In this document: positions 1 to 6,564 of the stretch, one piece after another
How the letters are laid out: each line of letters opens with the position of its first letter
Position numbering within the stretch: position 1 is the first letter of the stretch
NCBI GenBank assembly: GCA_028866355.1
Contig: JAGWIH010000130.1
Span: 1-6,596 of the forward strand
Direction: 5' to 3'
Source of the DNA: Alphaproteobacteria bacterium
GTDB taxonomy: Bacteria > Pseudomonadota > Alphaproteobacteria > ATCC43930 > CGMCC-115725
DNA: 6,596 nucleotides
The notes under the pieces: generated by a model
The model's input: the letters and a program-made list of their open reading frames with translations, nothing else
Told to the model about the DNA's origin: nothing
Database searches by the model: none
Made by a program: the position numbers and the translations under genes

Positions 1-366
1 GCGATGTCGGTCGACGATTGTTCGCTGGTGAGCCAGACCGTCTCGGCGCTGCTCGACGTCGCCGATCCGATCGCCGATTCCTACGTGCTCGAAGTCAGCT
101 CGCCGGGCATCGACCGGCCGTTGTTTGAGCGCGAAGACTATGAACGCTTCGCCGGATTCGAGGCCAAGCTCGAATTGCAGCAGCCGCTCGACGGCCGCCG
201 CCGCTTTCGTGGCCGGCTGCTGGGAGTCGACGGCGACGCCGTAGCCGTGAATTTGGGCGCCGAGACCGTGCGCCTGCCGCTCGCGGGGATCGCCCGCGCC
301 AAACTTGTCCTGACGGACGAACTCATCGAAGCGACGCGTCACAAGACGCGCAGCGAAGCCATCTGA
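1..366 (+). CDS. rimP: Ribosome maturation factor RimP, 3' part (5' end outside window)
   Basis: RimP binds the free 30S subunit in the cytoplasm and is needed for its late maturation. The visible 121 codons match the second half of the RimP N-terminal domain and all of the C-terminal SH3-like domain. The family hallmarks are VDDC near the left edge, then LDVADPI, and LEVSSPGIDRPLF. A beta-rich C-terminal part ends in ARAKLVLTDELI. The ATG at position 4 lies just before VDDC; in E. coli RimP this point is roughly 50 residues into the protein, so that ATG is internal and the true start is upstream of the window. The frame stays open to base 1. The tail after LVLTDELI is longer than in E. coli, as is common in alphaproteobacteria. 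The TGA stop is 10 nt before nusA, and the nusA ribosome binding site begins inside this stop codon. rimP directly before nusA is the standard gene order. Confidence 0.96.
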   Translation, partial: AMSVDDCSLVSQTVSALLDVADPIADSYVLEVSSPGIDRPLFEREDYERFAGFEAKLELQQPLDGRRRFRGRLLGVDGDAVAVNLGAETVRLPLAGIARAKLVLTDELIEATRHKTRSEAI

Positions 367-369
367 GGA
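366..369 (+). promoter_or_regulatory. Ribosome binding site of nusA
   Basis: AGGA lies 7 nt before the ATG at 377 and begins on the last base of the rimP stop codon. Its position supports the chosen nusA start and suggests that ribosomes ending rimP can reinitiate on nusA. Confidence 0.7.
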
Positions 370-376
370 ATTCGAC

Positions 377-1936
377 ATGGCCGTACAAACCAGCGCCGCC
401 TACCCCCGTCTCGAACTGCTGCAGGTCGCCGACACCGTCGCGCGCGACAAGGGCATCGATCGCGACGAAGTGCTCCAGGCGATGGAGCAGGCGATTCAAA
501 AAGCCGGCCGCTCGAAATACGGCCAGGAATACGACATCCGCGCCGAAATCGACCGCAAGAGCGGCGAGATCCGCTTGATGCGCTTTCGCGAGGTCGCCGA
601 TCCCATCGTCAACGAGGCGGCGCAGATTTCCCTTTCGGCGGCGAAGAAGATCAATCCCGAGGCCGAAGTCGGCGATTTCCTCACCGATCCGCTGCCGCCG
701 ATCGATTTCGGCCGCATCGCGGCGCAAACCGCGAAGCAGGTCATCGTCCAGAAAGTGCGCGACGCCGAACGCCAGCGCCAATTCAACGAGTTCAAGGACC
801 GCGTCGGCGAAATCGTCAACGGCCTGGTCAAGCGCGTCGAGTTCGGCAACGTCATCGTCGATCTGGGCCGCGCCGAGGCGATCCTGCGTCGCGACGAGTT
901 GCTGCCGCGCGAAAGCTTCCGCCAGGGCGAGCGCGTGCGCGCCTATATCTACGACGTTCGCCAGGAAGTGCGCGGCCCGCAGATCTTTCTTTCGCGGACG
1001 CATCCCCAGTTCATGGCCAAGCTGTTCGCCCAGGAAGTGCCCGAGATCTACGACGGCATCATCGAAATCCGCGCCGTCGCGCGCGATCCGGGCTCGCGCG
1101 CCAAGATCGCCGTGATCTCGAACGACAGCGGCATCGACCCGGTCGGCGCCTGCGTCGGCATGCGCGGCTCGCGCGTTCAGGCGGTTGTGGCCGAGCTGCA
1201 GGGCGAAAAGATCGACATCATTCCATGGTCGCAGGACCCCGCGACATTCGTCGTCAACGCGTTGGCGCCGGCCGAGGTCGCGAAGGTGGTGATGGACGAG
1301 GAGCAGCGGCGCATCGAGGTCGTTGTGCCTGACGATCAGTTGTCGCTGGCGATCGGGCGGCGCGGCCAGAACGTACGGCTCGCCTCGCAGCTGACCGGCT
1401 GGGACATCGACATCCTGACCGAGGCCGAGGAAAGCGAGCGGCGCCAAGAGGAATTCCGCACCCGTTCGGCGCTCTTCATCGAGGCGCTCGACGTCGACGA
1501 CGTCATCGCGCATCTGCTGGTGACCGAAGGCTTCACGTCGGTCGAGGATATCGCCTACGTGCCGACCGGCGAACTCGCCGGCATCGAAGGTTTCGAGGAA
1601 GAAGTCGCCAAGGAGCTGCAACAGCGCGCGCTCGCCTTCATCAAGCAGCGCGACGAGAAGCACGAGACGCGCCGCCGCGAACTCGGCGTCACCGACGAGG
1701 TCGCCCAGGTCGAAGGCATGAGCCCCGCGTTGCTGGTGGCGGTCGGCGAAAAAGGCGTCAAGACGCTCGACGATCTGGCCGACCTGGCCGGCGACGAGCT
1801 GGTCGAGATCGCGCAAGGCGCCGGCATCAAGCTCGATGCCGATGACGCCAACGCCGTGATCATGAAGGCGCGCGCCCACTGGTTCCCCGATCAGCCCGCC
1901 GCGGATGCGGCGGCGCCTGACGCCAAGGCGGAATAA
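377..1936 (+). CDS. nusA: Transcription termination/antitermination factor NusA
   Basis: NusA binds RNA polymerase and nascent RNA, promotes pausing and intrinsic termination, and joins the rRNA antitermination complex. The 519-residue product is close to the usual proteobacterial length of about 500. Domains in order: an N-terminal polymerase-binding domain (about 9-140); an S1 RNA-binding domain (about 143-206, from VGEIVNG to IFLSRTHPQF); KH1 with GMRG at 261-264; KH2 with GRRG at 327-330 in the motif LAIGRRGQNVRLA; then two acidic helix-hairpin-helix repeats (about 365-425 and 445-505), followed by an Ala/Asp-rich tail. Two C-terminal repeats are typical of proteobacteria; Firmicutes NusA lacks them. 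Residues in both KH GxxG loops look intact. The start is supported by AGGA at 366-369. The ylxR-type gene follows after 6 nt, so the two are almost certainly cotranscribed. In E. coli NusA can repress its own operon, but no site for this can be seen here. Confidence 0.98.
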   Translation: MAVQTSAAYPRLELLQVADTVARDKGIDRDEVLQAMEQAIQKAGRSKYGQEYDIRAEIDRKSGEIRLMRFREVADPIVNEAAQISLSAAKKINPEAEVGDFLTDPLPPIDFGRIAAQTAKQVIVQKVRDAERQRQFNEFKDRVGEIVNGLVKRVEFGNVIVDLGRAEAILRRDELLPRESFRQGERVRAYIYDVRQEVRGPQIFLSRTHPQFMAKLFAQEVPEIYDGIIEIRAVARDPGSRAKIAVISNDSGIDPVGACVGMRGSRVQAVVAELQGEKIDIIPWSQDPATFVVNALAPAEVAKVVMDEEQRRIEVVVPDDQLSLAIGRRGQNVRLASQLTGWDIDILTEAEESERRQEEFRTRSALFIEALDVDDVIAHLLVTEGFTSVEDIAYVPTGELAGIEGFEEEVAKELQQRALAFIKQRDEKHETRRRELGVTDEVAQVEGMSPALLVAVGEKGVKTLDDLADLAGDELVEIAQGAGIKLDADDANAVIMKARAHWFPDQPAADAAAPDAKAE

Positions 1937-1942
1937 CGCACG

Positions 1943-2617
1943 ATGACCGCGCGACCTGCCCGTGAACAGAGGACGGCGCCGGGTGCCGGCGCGCGTCTCG
2001 ACGCGCCCGACGGCGACTCGCAACGCCGCTGTCTGGTGACGGGCGAAAGTCGCGATCGCAGCGCCTTGCTGCGCTTTGTCGTCGATCCGGAGCGCCGCAT
2101 CGTGCCCGACGTCGACGGCCGCTTGCCGGGCCGCGGTCTGTGGTTGACCCCGACCCGCGATAGCGTAAAAACCGCGGTCGCCAAGCGGCTGTTTGCGCGC
2201 GCGGCGAAGCAGGACGTCGTGACGGAATCGGACCTTGATGATCGCGTCGAGGCCCTGCTCGTGCGGCGTTCGATCGAATGTCTCGGTCTGGCGCGTCGTG
2301 CCGGCCAGGCGGTCGCCGGCTTCACCCAGGTCGATAAAGCCGTCCGCGACGGCGGTGTCGCCGCGTTGGTCGAAGCCTCCGACGGTTCGGCCGACGGTCG
2401 CGGCAAGCTCACGCGGCTGGCGCCGGGGCTGCCGGTAACCGATCGGTTGACCGCCGCCGAACTTGGTCAGGCCTTTGCGCGCGACCATGTCGTCCACGCG
2501 GCGTTGCGCAAGGGCCGGCTGGCCGAACGTTTCCTGGCGGAACAGGCCCGGCTCGCAGGCTTCCGCGACGGCGCAAAAGACGCTACGAAGGTCAAGGTTT
2601 TGGAGTGCAATGGCTGA
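1943..2617 (+). CDS. YlxR (DUF448/RnpM) domain fused to L7Ae-like (YlxQ-type) RNA-binding domain
   Basis: This is a predicted cytoplasmic RNA-binding protein of 224 residues with two domains. The first (about 26-95) is the YlxR/DUF448 fold, shown by RRCLVTGE at 28-35 and the family signature GRLPGRGLW at 59-67. The second (about 107-195) resembles the L7Ae/L30e fold, opening with CLGLARRAGQAVAGFTQV, a motif typical of YlxQ-like proteins. In Bacillus these are separate neighbouring genes between nusA and infB, and YlxR (RnpM) was reported to bind and modulate RNase P. Whether the fused alphaproteobacterial form does the same is inference. The first 25 residues are poorly conserved in style, so the exact start is the least certain part; the ATG has only a weak GGAA (1930-1933) upstream. 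The tail overlaps infB by 8 nt, which suggests translational coupling. Confidence 0.92.
   Translation: MTARPAREQRTAPGAGARLDAPDGDSQRRCLVTGESRDRSALLRFVVDPERRIVPDVDGRLPGRGLWLTPTRDSVKTAVAKRLFARAAKQDVVTESDLDDRVEALLVRRSIECLGLARRAGQAVAGFTQVDKAVRDGGVAALVEASDGSADGRGKLTRLAPGLPVTDRLTAAELGQAFARDHVVHAALRKGRLAERFLAEQARLAGFRDGAKDATKVKVLECNG
2602..2605 (+). promoter_or_regulatory. Ribosome binding site deciding the infB start
   Basis: GGAG lies 4 nt before the ATG at 2610, inside the last codons of the ylxR-type gene. The frame is open further upstream, with an ATG at 2463, but only the 2610 start gives the IF2 N-terminus expected in alphaproteobacteria. The spacing is slightly short, which fits a coupled start where the ribosome is already on site. 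Confidence 0.65.
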
Positions 2618-5189
2618 TAACAGCGACGAAAAACGCCCGTTAACCCTGGGCGGCCGCCCGAGCGGCAAACTCGAACTGCGCAAGCCGATCGAAACCGGAT
2701 CGGTGCGGCAGAGCTTCCCGCACGGCCGCTCCAAGACCGTGCAGGTCGAAGTCCGCCGCAAGCGCGCAGCGCCGGGTACCGGGTTGCCTGAACGCCCGGA
2801 AGCCGCGCCCACGGTTGCCAAGGAGACGCCCAAGCCGGCTGCGCCGGCCGCGCCGCCGCCGACACGCCGCGGCGTCGTACTGCCGCATGGTCTGACGCCG
2901 GAAGAGGCGGCCCGCCGCGCCCGCGCCCTCAAGGGCGCGCTCAAGGCCGAGGAGCAGGCCGCCGCCGAAGCGCGCGCCGCCGTCGAGCGCGAGCAGCAGC
3001 TCGCCAAGACGCGGCCCGCCGCACCGGCGCCGCGGCCGGCCGAGGCACCCAAAGTCGAAGCGCGCAACGCCGACGAGCAACGCGCCGAACAACGCAAGGT
3101 CGAACAGGCGGCGGAAATTTCGCGCCGCGAAGTCGCCAAGCGTGCCGGCGACGCCGCCGCTGCCAAAGTGGCCGCGCTGTCGGCTGCTGGCAAGGTCAAG
3201 ATCGTCGAAGAGGAAGAAGACGACCGCGCGCGCCGTCCCGGCGCCGGCGCCAAGCGTCCGGCGATCGCGCCGCGCCGCGACGAGCCGAAGCAGCGCGGCA
3301 AGCTCACCGTCACGCGCGCCCTCAACGACGAGGGTGAAGAGCGTACCCGCAGCGAATCGCAGTTCCGGCGTCAGCGCGAACGCGAGAGGCAGCGTTTGCA
3401 TCAGCTCCAGCAGGCGGATGCGCCGGTCAAGCAGGCGCGCGAGGTCGTGATCCCCGAAACCATCACGGTGCAAGAGCTCGCCAACCGCATGGCCGAGCAG
3501 GGCGCCAAGGTGGTCAAGAAGCTCTTCGACATGGGCGTGATGGCGACCATCACCCAGAACATCGACGCCGACACCGCCGAGCTCATCGCCACCGAATTCG
3601 GCAACAAAGTGCGTCGGGTATCCGAAGCCGATGTCGAAGTCGGCTTGGTCGGCGAAGCGGACGCGGCGGAAACGCTCAAGCCGCGGCCACCGGTGGTAAC
3701 CGTGATGGGCCACGTCGACCACGGCAAGACGTCGCTGCTCGACGCACTCCGTTCGACCGACGTCGCCTCGGGGGAGGCTGGCGGCATCACCCAGCATATC
3801 GGCGCCTATCAGGTGGCGCTCAAGAACGGTCAGCGCATCACCTTCATCGACACGCCGGGTCATCAGGCGTTCACGGCGATGCGCGCACGCGGTGCGCAGA
3901 TCACCGACATCGTCGTGCTGGTGGTCGCGGCCGACGACGGCATCAAGGAGCAGACGGTCGAGGCCATTCGCCACGCCCGCGAAGCCAAGGTGCCGATGAT
4001 CGTCGCCATCAACAAGATCGACAAGCCGGACGCCAAGGCCGAGCGCGTGCGCCAGGACCTGCTGCAGCACGAAGTCGTGCTCGAGCATCTGGGCGGCGAC
4101 GTGATGGACATCGAGGTTTCGGCGACCAAGAAGATCAACCTCGAAAAGCTCGAGGAAGTCATCCTGCTGCAAGCCGAAGTGCTTGATCTCAAGGCCAATC
4201 CCGATCGTCCGGCCGAGGGCAGCGTGATCGAGGCCAAGCTCGAACGCGGCCGCGGCTCGGTCGCGACGGTGCTGATCAAGCGCGGCACGCTCAAGACCGG
4301 CGACATCTTCGTCGCCGGCAGCGAATGGGGCCGCGTGCGCGCCTTGATCGACGATCGCGGCCAGACCGTGAATTCCGCCAGCCCGGCCACGCCGGTCGAA
4401 GTCCTGGGTCTCAACGGCACGCCGCTCGCCGGCGACGATTTCATCGTCGTCGACAGCGAAGCCAAGGCGCGCGACATCACCGAATATAGGCAACGGCTGC
4501 GCCGTCAGAAGGCCGCCGCCGCCGCGGGTCGCGGCACGCTCGAGCAGATGTTCTCGCAGATCGCCGCGGGCACCGCGAAGGAACTCGCGGTCGTGGTCAA
4601 ATCCGACGTGCAGGGCTCGCTCGAGGCGATCAACGCATCGCTCAAGGGCCTCGGTACGGCCGAGGTTGCGGTTCGCGTGCTGCATGCCGCGGTCGGCGGC
4701 ATCAACGAAAGCGACGTGATCCTCGCCAAAGCGTCCAATGCCGTGATCATCGGCTTCAACGTCCGCGCCAATCCGCAGGCGCGCGATCTGGCGCGGCGCG
4801 ACGGCGTCGAGATCCGCTATTACTCGATCATCTACGAGGTGATCGAGGAGATGAAAGGCGCCTTGTCGGGCTTGCTGGCGCCGACCCGGCGCGAGCGCTT
4901 CCTCGGTAACGCCGAGATTCGGGAGGTCTTCAACATCAGCAAGGTTGGCAAGGTGGCCGGCTGCATGGTGACCGAAGGCATGGTGCGGCGCGGCGCCAAG
5001 GTGCGGTTGTTGCGCGATAACGTCGTCATCCACGAAGGCAGCCTGAAGACCCTGAAGCGCTTCAAGGACGAGGTCCGCGAGGTGCGCGAGGGCACCGAAT
5101 GCGGCATGGCCTTTGAGAACTACGAGAACATCGAGAAGAGCGACGTTATCGAGTGCTTCGAGGTCGAAGAGGTCGCCCGCGCCCTCTAG
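2610..5189 (+). CDS. infB: Translation initiation factor IF-2
   Basis: IF2 is the GTPase that places fMet-tRNA on the 30S subunit and promotes 50S joining. The product has 859 residues, normal for the long proteobacterial form. The N-terminus (about 1-50, with SVRQSFPHGRSKTVQVEV) is the IF2-associated segment. A low-complexity linker rich in Ala, Lys, Arg and Glu follows (about 50-275), then the IF2_N domain (about 280-331, from VIPETITVQEL). The G domain is complete: G1 GHVDHGKT 367-374, G2 GGITQHIG 391-398, G3 DTPGH 414-418, G4 NKID 468-471 and G5 SAT 504-506. A beta-barrel domain II (about 539-615), domain III (about 645-745) and the fMet-tRNA-binding C-terminal domain (about 765-859, with NISKVGKVAGC) follow. 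The start at 2610 was chosen over an upstream in-frame ATG at 2463, because residues before 2610 are ylxR codons read out of frame. The linker region is the likeliest place for any shorter internal-start isoform, but none can be proven here. Confidence 0.98.
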   Translation: MADNSDEKRPLTLGGRPSGKLELRKPIETGSVRQSFPHGRSKTVQVEVRRKRAAPGTGLPERPEAAPTVAKETPKPAAPAAPPPTRRGVVLPHGLTPEEAARRARALKGALKAEEQAAAEARAAVEREQQLAKTRPAAPAPRPAEAPKVEARNADEQRAEQRKVEQAAEISRREVAKRAGDAAAAKVAALSAAGKVKIVEEEEDDRARRPGAGAKRPAIAPRRDEPKQRGKLTVTRALNDEGEERTRSESQFRRQRERERQRLHQLQQADAPVKQAREVVIPETITVQELANRMAEQGAKVVKKLFDMGVMATITQNIDADTAELIATEFGNKVRRVSEADVEVGLVGEADAAETLKPRPPVVTVMGHVDHGKTSLLDALRSTDVASGEAGGITQHIGAYQVALKNGQRITFIDTPGHQAFTAMRARGAQITDIVVLVVAADDGIKEQTVEAIRHAREAKVPMIVAINKIDKPDAKAERVRQDLLQHEVVLEHLGGDVMDIEVSATKKINLEKLEEVILLQAEVLDLKANPDRPAEGSVIEAKLERGRGSVATVLIKRGTLKTGDIFVAGSEWGRVRALIDDRGQTVNSASPATPVEVLGLNGTPLAGDDFIVVDSEAKARDITEYRQRLRRQKAAAAAGRGTLEQMFSQIAAGTAKELAVVVKSDVQGSLEAINASLKGLGTAEVAVRVLHAAVGGINESDVILAKASNAVIIGFNVRANPQARDLARRDGVEIRYYSIIYEVIEEMKGALSGLLAPTRRERFLGNAEIREVFNISKVGKVAGCMVTEGMVRRGAKVRLLRDNVVIHEGSLKTLKRFKDEVREVREGTECGMAFENYENIEKSDVIECFEVEEVARAL
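2922..2939 (+). repeat. 8-bp GC-rich inverted repeat in the infB linker
   Basis: CGCGCCCT at 2922-2929 and AGGGCGCG at 2932-2939 are exact reverse complements separated by two bases. In RNA this would fold as a 7-bp G/C stem with a UCAA loop. It encodes the Ala/Arg/Lys-rich linker of IF2 (around RALKGA), and no T-run follows, so it is not an intrinsic terminator. It may be only a result of codon use. Confidence 0.5.
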
Positions 5190-5202
5190 TGGTGCGTCGG
5201 CG

Positions 5203-5219
5203 ATCGCGAGGATCGCGAT
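5203..5219 (+). promoter_or_regulatory. Hairpin covering the rbfA ribosome binding site and start codon
   Basis: ATCGCGA (5203-5209) and TCGCGAT (5213-5219) are perfect inverted repeats around a GGA loop. The stem takes in the A and T of the rbfA ATG (5218-5220), and the GAGGA Shine-Dalgarno (5208-5212) lies across the top of the stem and the loop. The repeat is seen directly; a role in limiting rbfA translation is inference. Ribosomes finishing infB at 5189 would stop about 14 nt before the stem and could help melt it. Confidence 0.5.
5208..5212 (+). promoter_or_regulatory. Ribosome binding site of rbfA
   Basis: GAGGA ends 5 nt before the ATG at 5218. It fixes the rbfA start here rather than at the in-frame ATG at 5113, which lies deep inside the infB C-terminal domain. 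Confidence 0.75.
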
Positions 5220-5628
5220 GACGAATTCCGGACAGAGTCCGCGGTCATTGCGCGTCGGCGAAGAGATGCGTCACGCGCTCGCCCGCATCTTCGAGCACGG
5301 GCTGCACGACCCGGCGCTGGCCGGCGTCGCGCTGACCATCACCGAAGTCCGCGTCTCGCCCGATCTCAAGAACGCCACCGCCTTTGTCGTGCCGTTGGGC
5401 GGCAGCCGCACCGCAGAAGTCATGGCCGGGCTCAAGCGGGCCGAGGGGTATTTGCGCCGCGAGCTCGCCCAAGCGGTCAAGCTGCGCTATGCGCCGGCGC
5501 TGCACTTCACGCTCGACACATCGTTCGAGCATGCGAGCCAGATCGACGCGCTGCTGCGGCGACCCGAGGTCGCGCGCGATCTCGGCCCGGTCAAGAAAGC
5601 GCGCAAGAAAACCGGCGATGCCGACTAA
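5218..5628 (+). CDS. rbfA: 30S ribosome-binding factor RbfA
   Basis: RbfA binds the immature 30S subunit near the 5' end of 16S rRNA and supports its final maturation; in E. coli it is needed for growth in the cold. The product has 136 residues, close to the 133 of E. coli. It is a single KH-type domain: LRVGEEMRHALARI opens the first helix (11-24), ALTITEVRVSPDLKNATAFV (38-57) is the central strand and family signature, and LRRELAQAVKLRYAPALHFTLD (79-100) carries the second helix and last strand. A short basic tail (KKARKK at 126-131) ends the protein. The start has a good GAGGA and matches the usual alphaproteobacterial N-terminus. The gene lies 28 nt after infB and overlaps truB by 11 nt, the standard infB-rbfA-truB order. 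Confidence 0.97.
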   Translation: MTNSGQSPRSLRVGEEMRHALARIFEHGLHDPALAGVALTITEVRVSPDLKNATAFVVPLGGSRTAEVMAGLKRAEGYLRRELAQAVKLRYAPALHFTLDTSFEHASQIDALLRRPEVARDLGPVKKARKKTGDAD

Positions 5629-6544
5629 AGCCGTTGCCGCCCGCGTTCACGGCTGGATCGTTCTCGACAAGCCGCTCGGCCTGACGTCGGCGCGCGCCGT
5701 TGCAACGGTCAAACGCGCCTTCGGTGCCGACAAAGCCGGCCATGCCGGCACGCTCGATCCGTTGGCGACCGGCGTGCTGCCGATCGCGCTCGGCGAGGCG
5801 ACCAAAACCGTGCCGTTTATTGTCGCCGATACGAAACTCTATCGCTTCACCGTCGCCTGGGGCGAGGCGCGCACCACCGACGACGCCGAGGGGGACGTGA
5901 TCGCCCGAAGCGATCGTCGGCCTTCGGCCGACGCGATTCGTAGTGTCTTGCCGCGCTTTACCGGCACGATCAGCCAGCGGCCGCCCGATTTTTCGGCGAT
6001 CAAGGTCGCTGGACGGCGTGCCTATGCGCTGGCGCGCGCCGGCGCGGCGACTGGTCTGAGTACCCGCCCGGTCGTGGTCCATCGTCTCGCGTTGGTGGCG
6101 ATCCCGGACAACGACCGCGCGGTTTTCGAGGCCGAGGTTGGACCCGGCACTTATGTCCGCAGCCTGGCCCGCGATCTCGGCGAGGCGCTCGAAACCCGCG
6201 GTTTTGTTGCCGATTTGCGGCGGCTGGCGGTCGGCCGGTTTACCCTTAAACAGGCGATTCCCCTGGATAATTTGACGATGCTCGGGCATAGTCCGGCCGC
6301 TTCCGGGCATTTGCTTCCGCTCGAGACGGCGCTGGACGACATCCCGGCGCTCGCCCTGACGGAGGACCAGGCGAAAGCCCTGCGTTGCGGTCAGGCCGTG
6401 ACGCCGTTGCGCGCCCAAGATTGGGCGTGCCTTTCACAAATCGGCAACGGCGCGAAGGTCTGTGCAACGTCGGGCGGCAAGCTGGTGGCGCTCGCCGAAG
6501 TCGCGGCCGGGGGAATTCGCCCCTTGCGCGTGCTGAACATCTGA
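5618..6544 (+). CDS. truB: tRNA pseudouridine(55) synthase TruB
   Basis: TruB converts uridine 55 in the T-loop of tRNAs to pseudouridine and also acts as a tRNA-folding chaperone. The product has 308 residues, near the E. coli length of 314. Visible family motifs are VLDKPLGLTS (15-24), GHAGTLDPLATG with the catalytic aspartate at D47, the active-site tyrosine Y75 in LYRFTVAWGE, and GTYVRSLARDLG (177-188), whose Y179 and R181 match the conserved catalytic-core residues. The C-terminal part (about 245-305) looks like the small TruB C-terminal/PUA-like domain. The start overlaps the end of rbfA by 11 nt and has only an A-rich, weak Shine-Dalgarno (around AAGAAA), so translation probably depends on coupling to rbfA. 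A frame extending upstream into rbfA is open but carries no TruB sequence. rpsO follows after 20 nt. Confidence 0.98.
   Translation: MPTKAVAARVHGWIVLDKPLGLTSARAVATVKRAFGADKAGHAGTLDPLATGVLPIALGEATKTVPFIVADTKLYRFTVAWGEARTTDDAEGDVIARSDRRPSADAIRSVLPRFTGTISQRPPDFSAIKVAGRRAYALARAGAATGLSTRPVVVHRLALVAIPDNDRAVFEAEVGPGTYVRSLARDLGEALETRGFVADLRRLAVGRFTLKQAIPLDNLTMLGHSPAASGHLLPLETALDDIPALALTEDQAKALRCGQAVTPLRAQDWACLSQIGNGAKVCATSGGKLVALAEVAAGGIRPLRVLNI
5915..5933 (+). repeat. 8-bp inverted repeat inside truB
   Basis: CGTCGGCC (5915-5922) and GGCCGACG (5926-5933) are perfect inverted repeats around TTC, with CGAA (5906-5909) and TTCG (5937-5940) able to add an outer stem beyond an internal loop. It encodes a part of TruB around residues 100-106 that varies between species. 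No T-run follows, so it is not a terminator. Confidence 0.5.
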
Positions 6545-6549
6545 ATTCG

Positions 6550-6556
6550 AAGGAGA
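6550..6556 (+). promoter_or_regulatory. Strong ribosome binding site of rpsO
   Basis: AAGGAGA sits in the 20-nt gap between truB and rpsO, 8 nt before the ATG at 6565. It is the strongest Shine-Dalgarno in the window, as expected for a highly expressed ribosomal protein gene. Confidence 0.8.
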
Positions 6557-6564
6557 CAGACCCG

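Noticed and set aside
2463..2609. Upstream in-frame extension of infB
   Set aside because: These codons are the ylxR-type gene read in another frame and have no IF2 similarity; the 2610 start has a ribosome binding site and the expected N-terminus.
2648..2659. 12-bp perfect palindrome near the start of infB
   Set aside because: One or more 12-bp palindromes are expected by chance in a GC-rich window of this size, and it encodes ordinary IF2 residues.
323..3325. A 1000-codon open frame on the minus strand opposite nusA, the ylxR-type gene and part of infB
   Set aside because: It lies antisense to well-supported genes, spans several gene boundaries without regard to them, is low-complexity (Ala, Arg, Ser, Asp, Leu) and resembles no protein family. 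GC-rich codon bias suppresses stops in this frame.
2640..5033. A 797-codon open frame on the minus strand opposite infB
   Set aside because: It is a shadow of infB: the composition is His, Asp, Arg and Leu-rich mirror sequence, with no recognisable domain.
5113..5217. Upstream in-frame extension of rbfA
   Set aside because: It lies in the infB C-terminal coding region, is Ser/Arg/Thr-rich and unlike RbfA; the 5218 start has GAGGA and a normal RbfA N-terminus.
5190..5217. Possible terminator between infB and rbfA
   Set aside because: The only hairpin there continues into the rbfA start codon and no T-run follows it.
5591..6418. A 275-codon open frame on the minus strand opposite truB
   Set aside because: truB on the + strand is complete with its catalytic residues; the antisense frame has no family features and no good ribosome binding site was evident.
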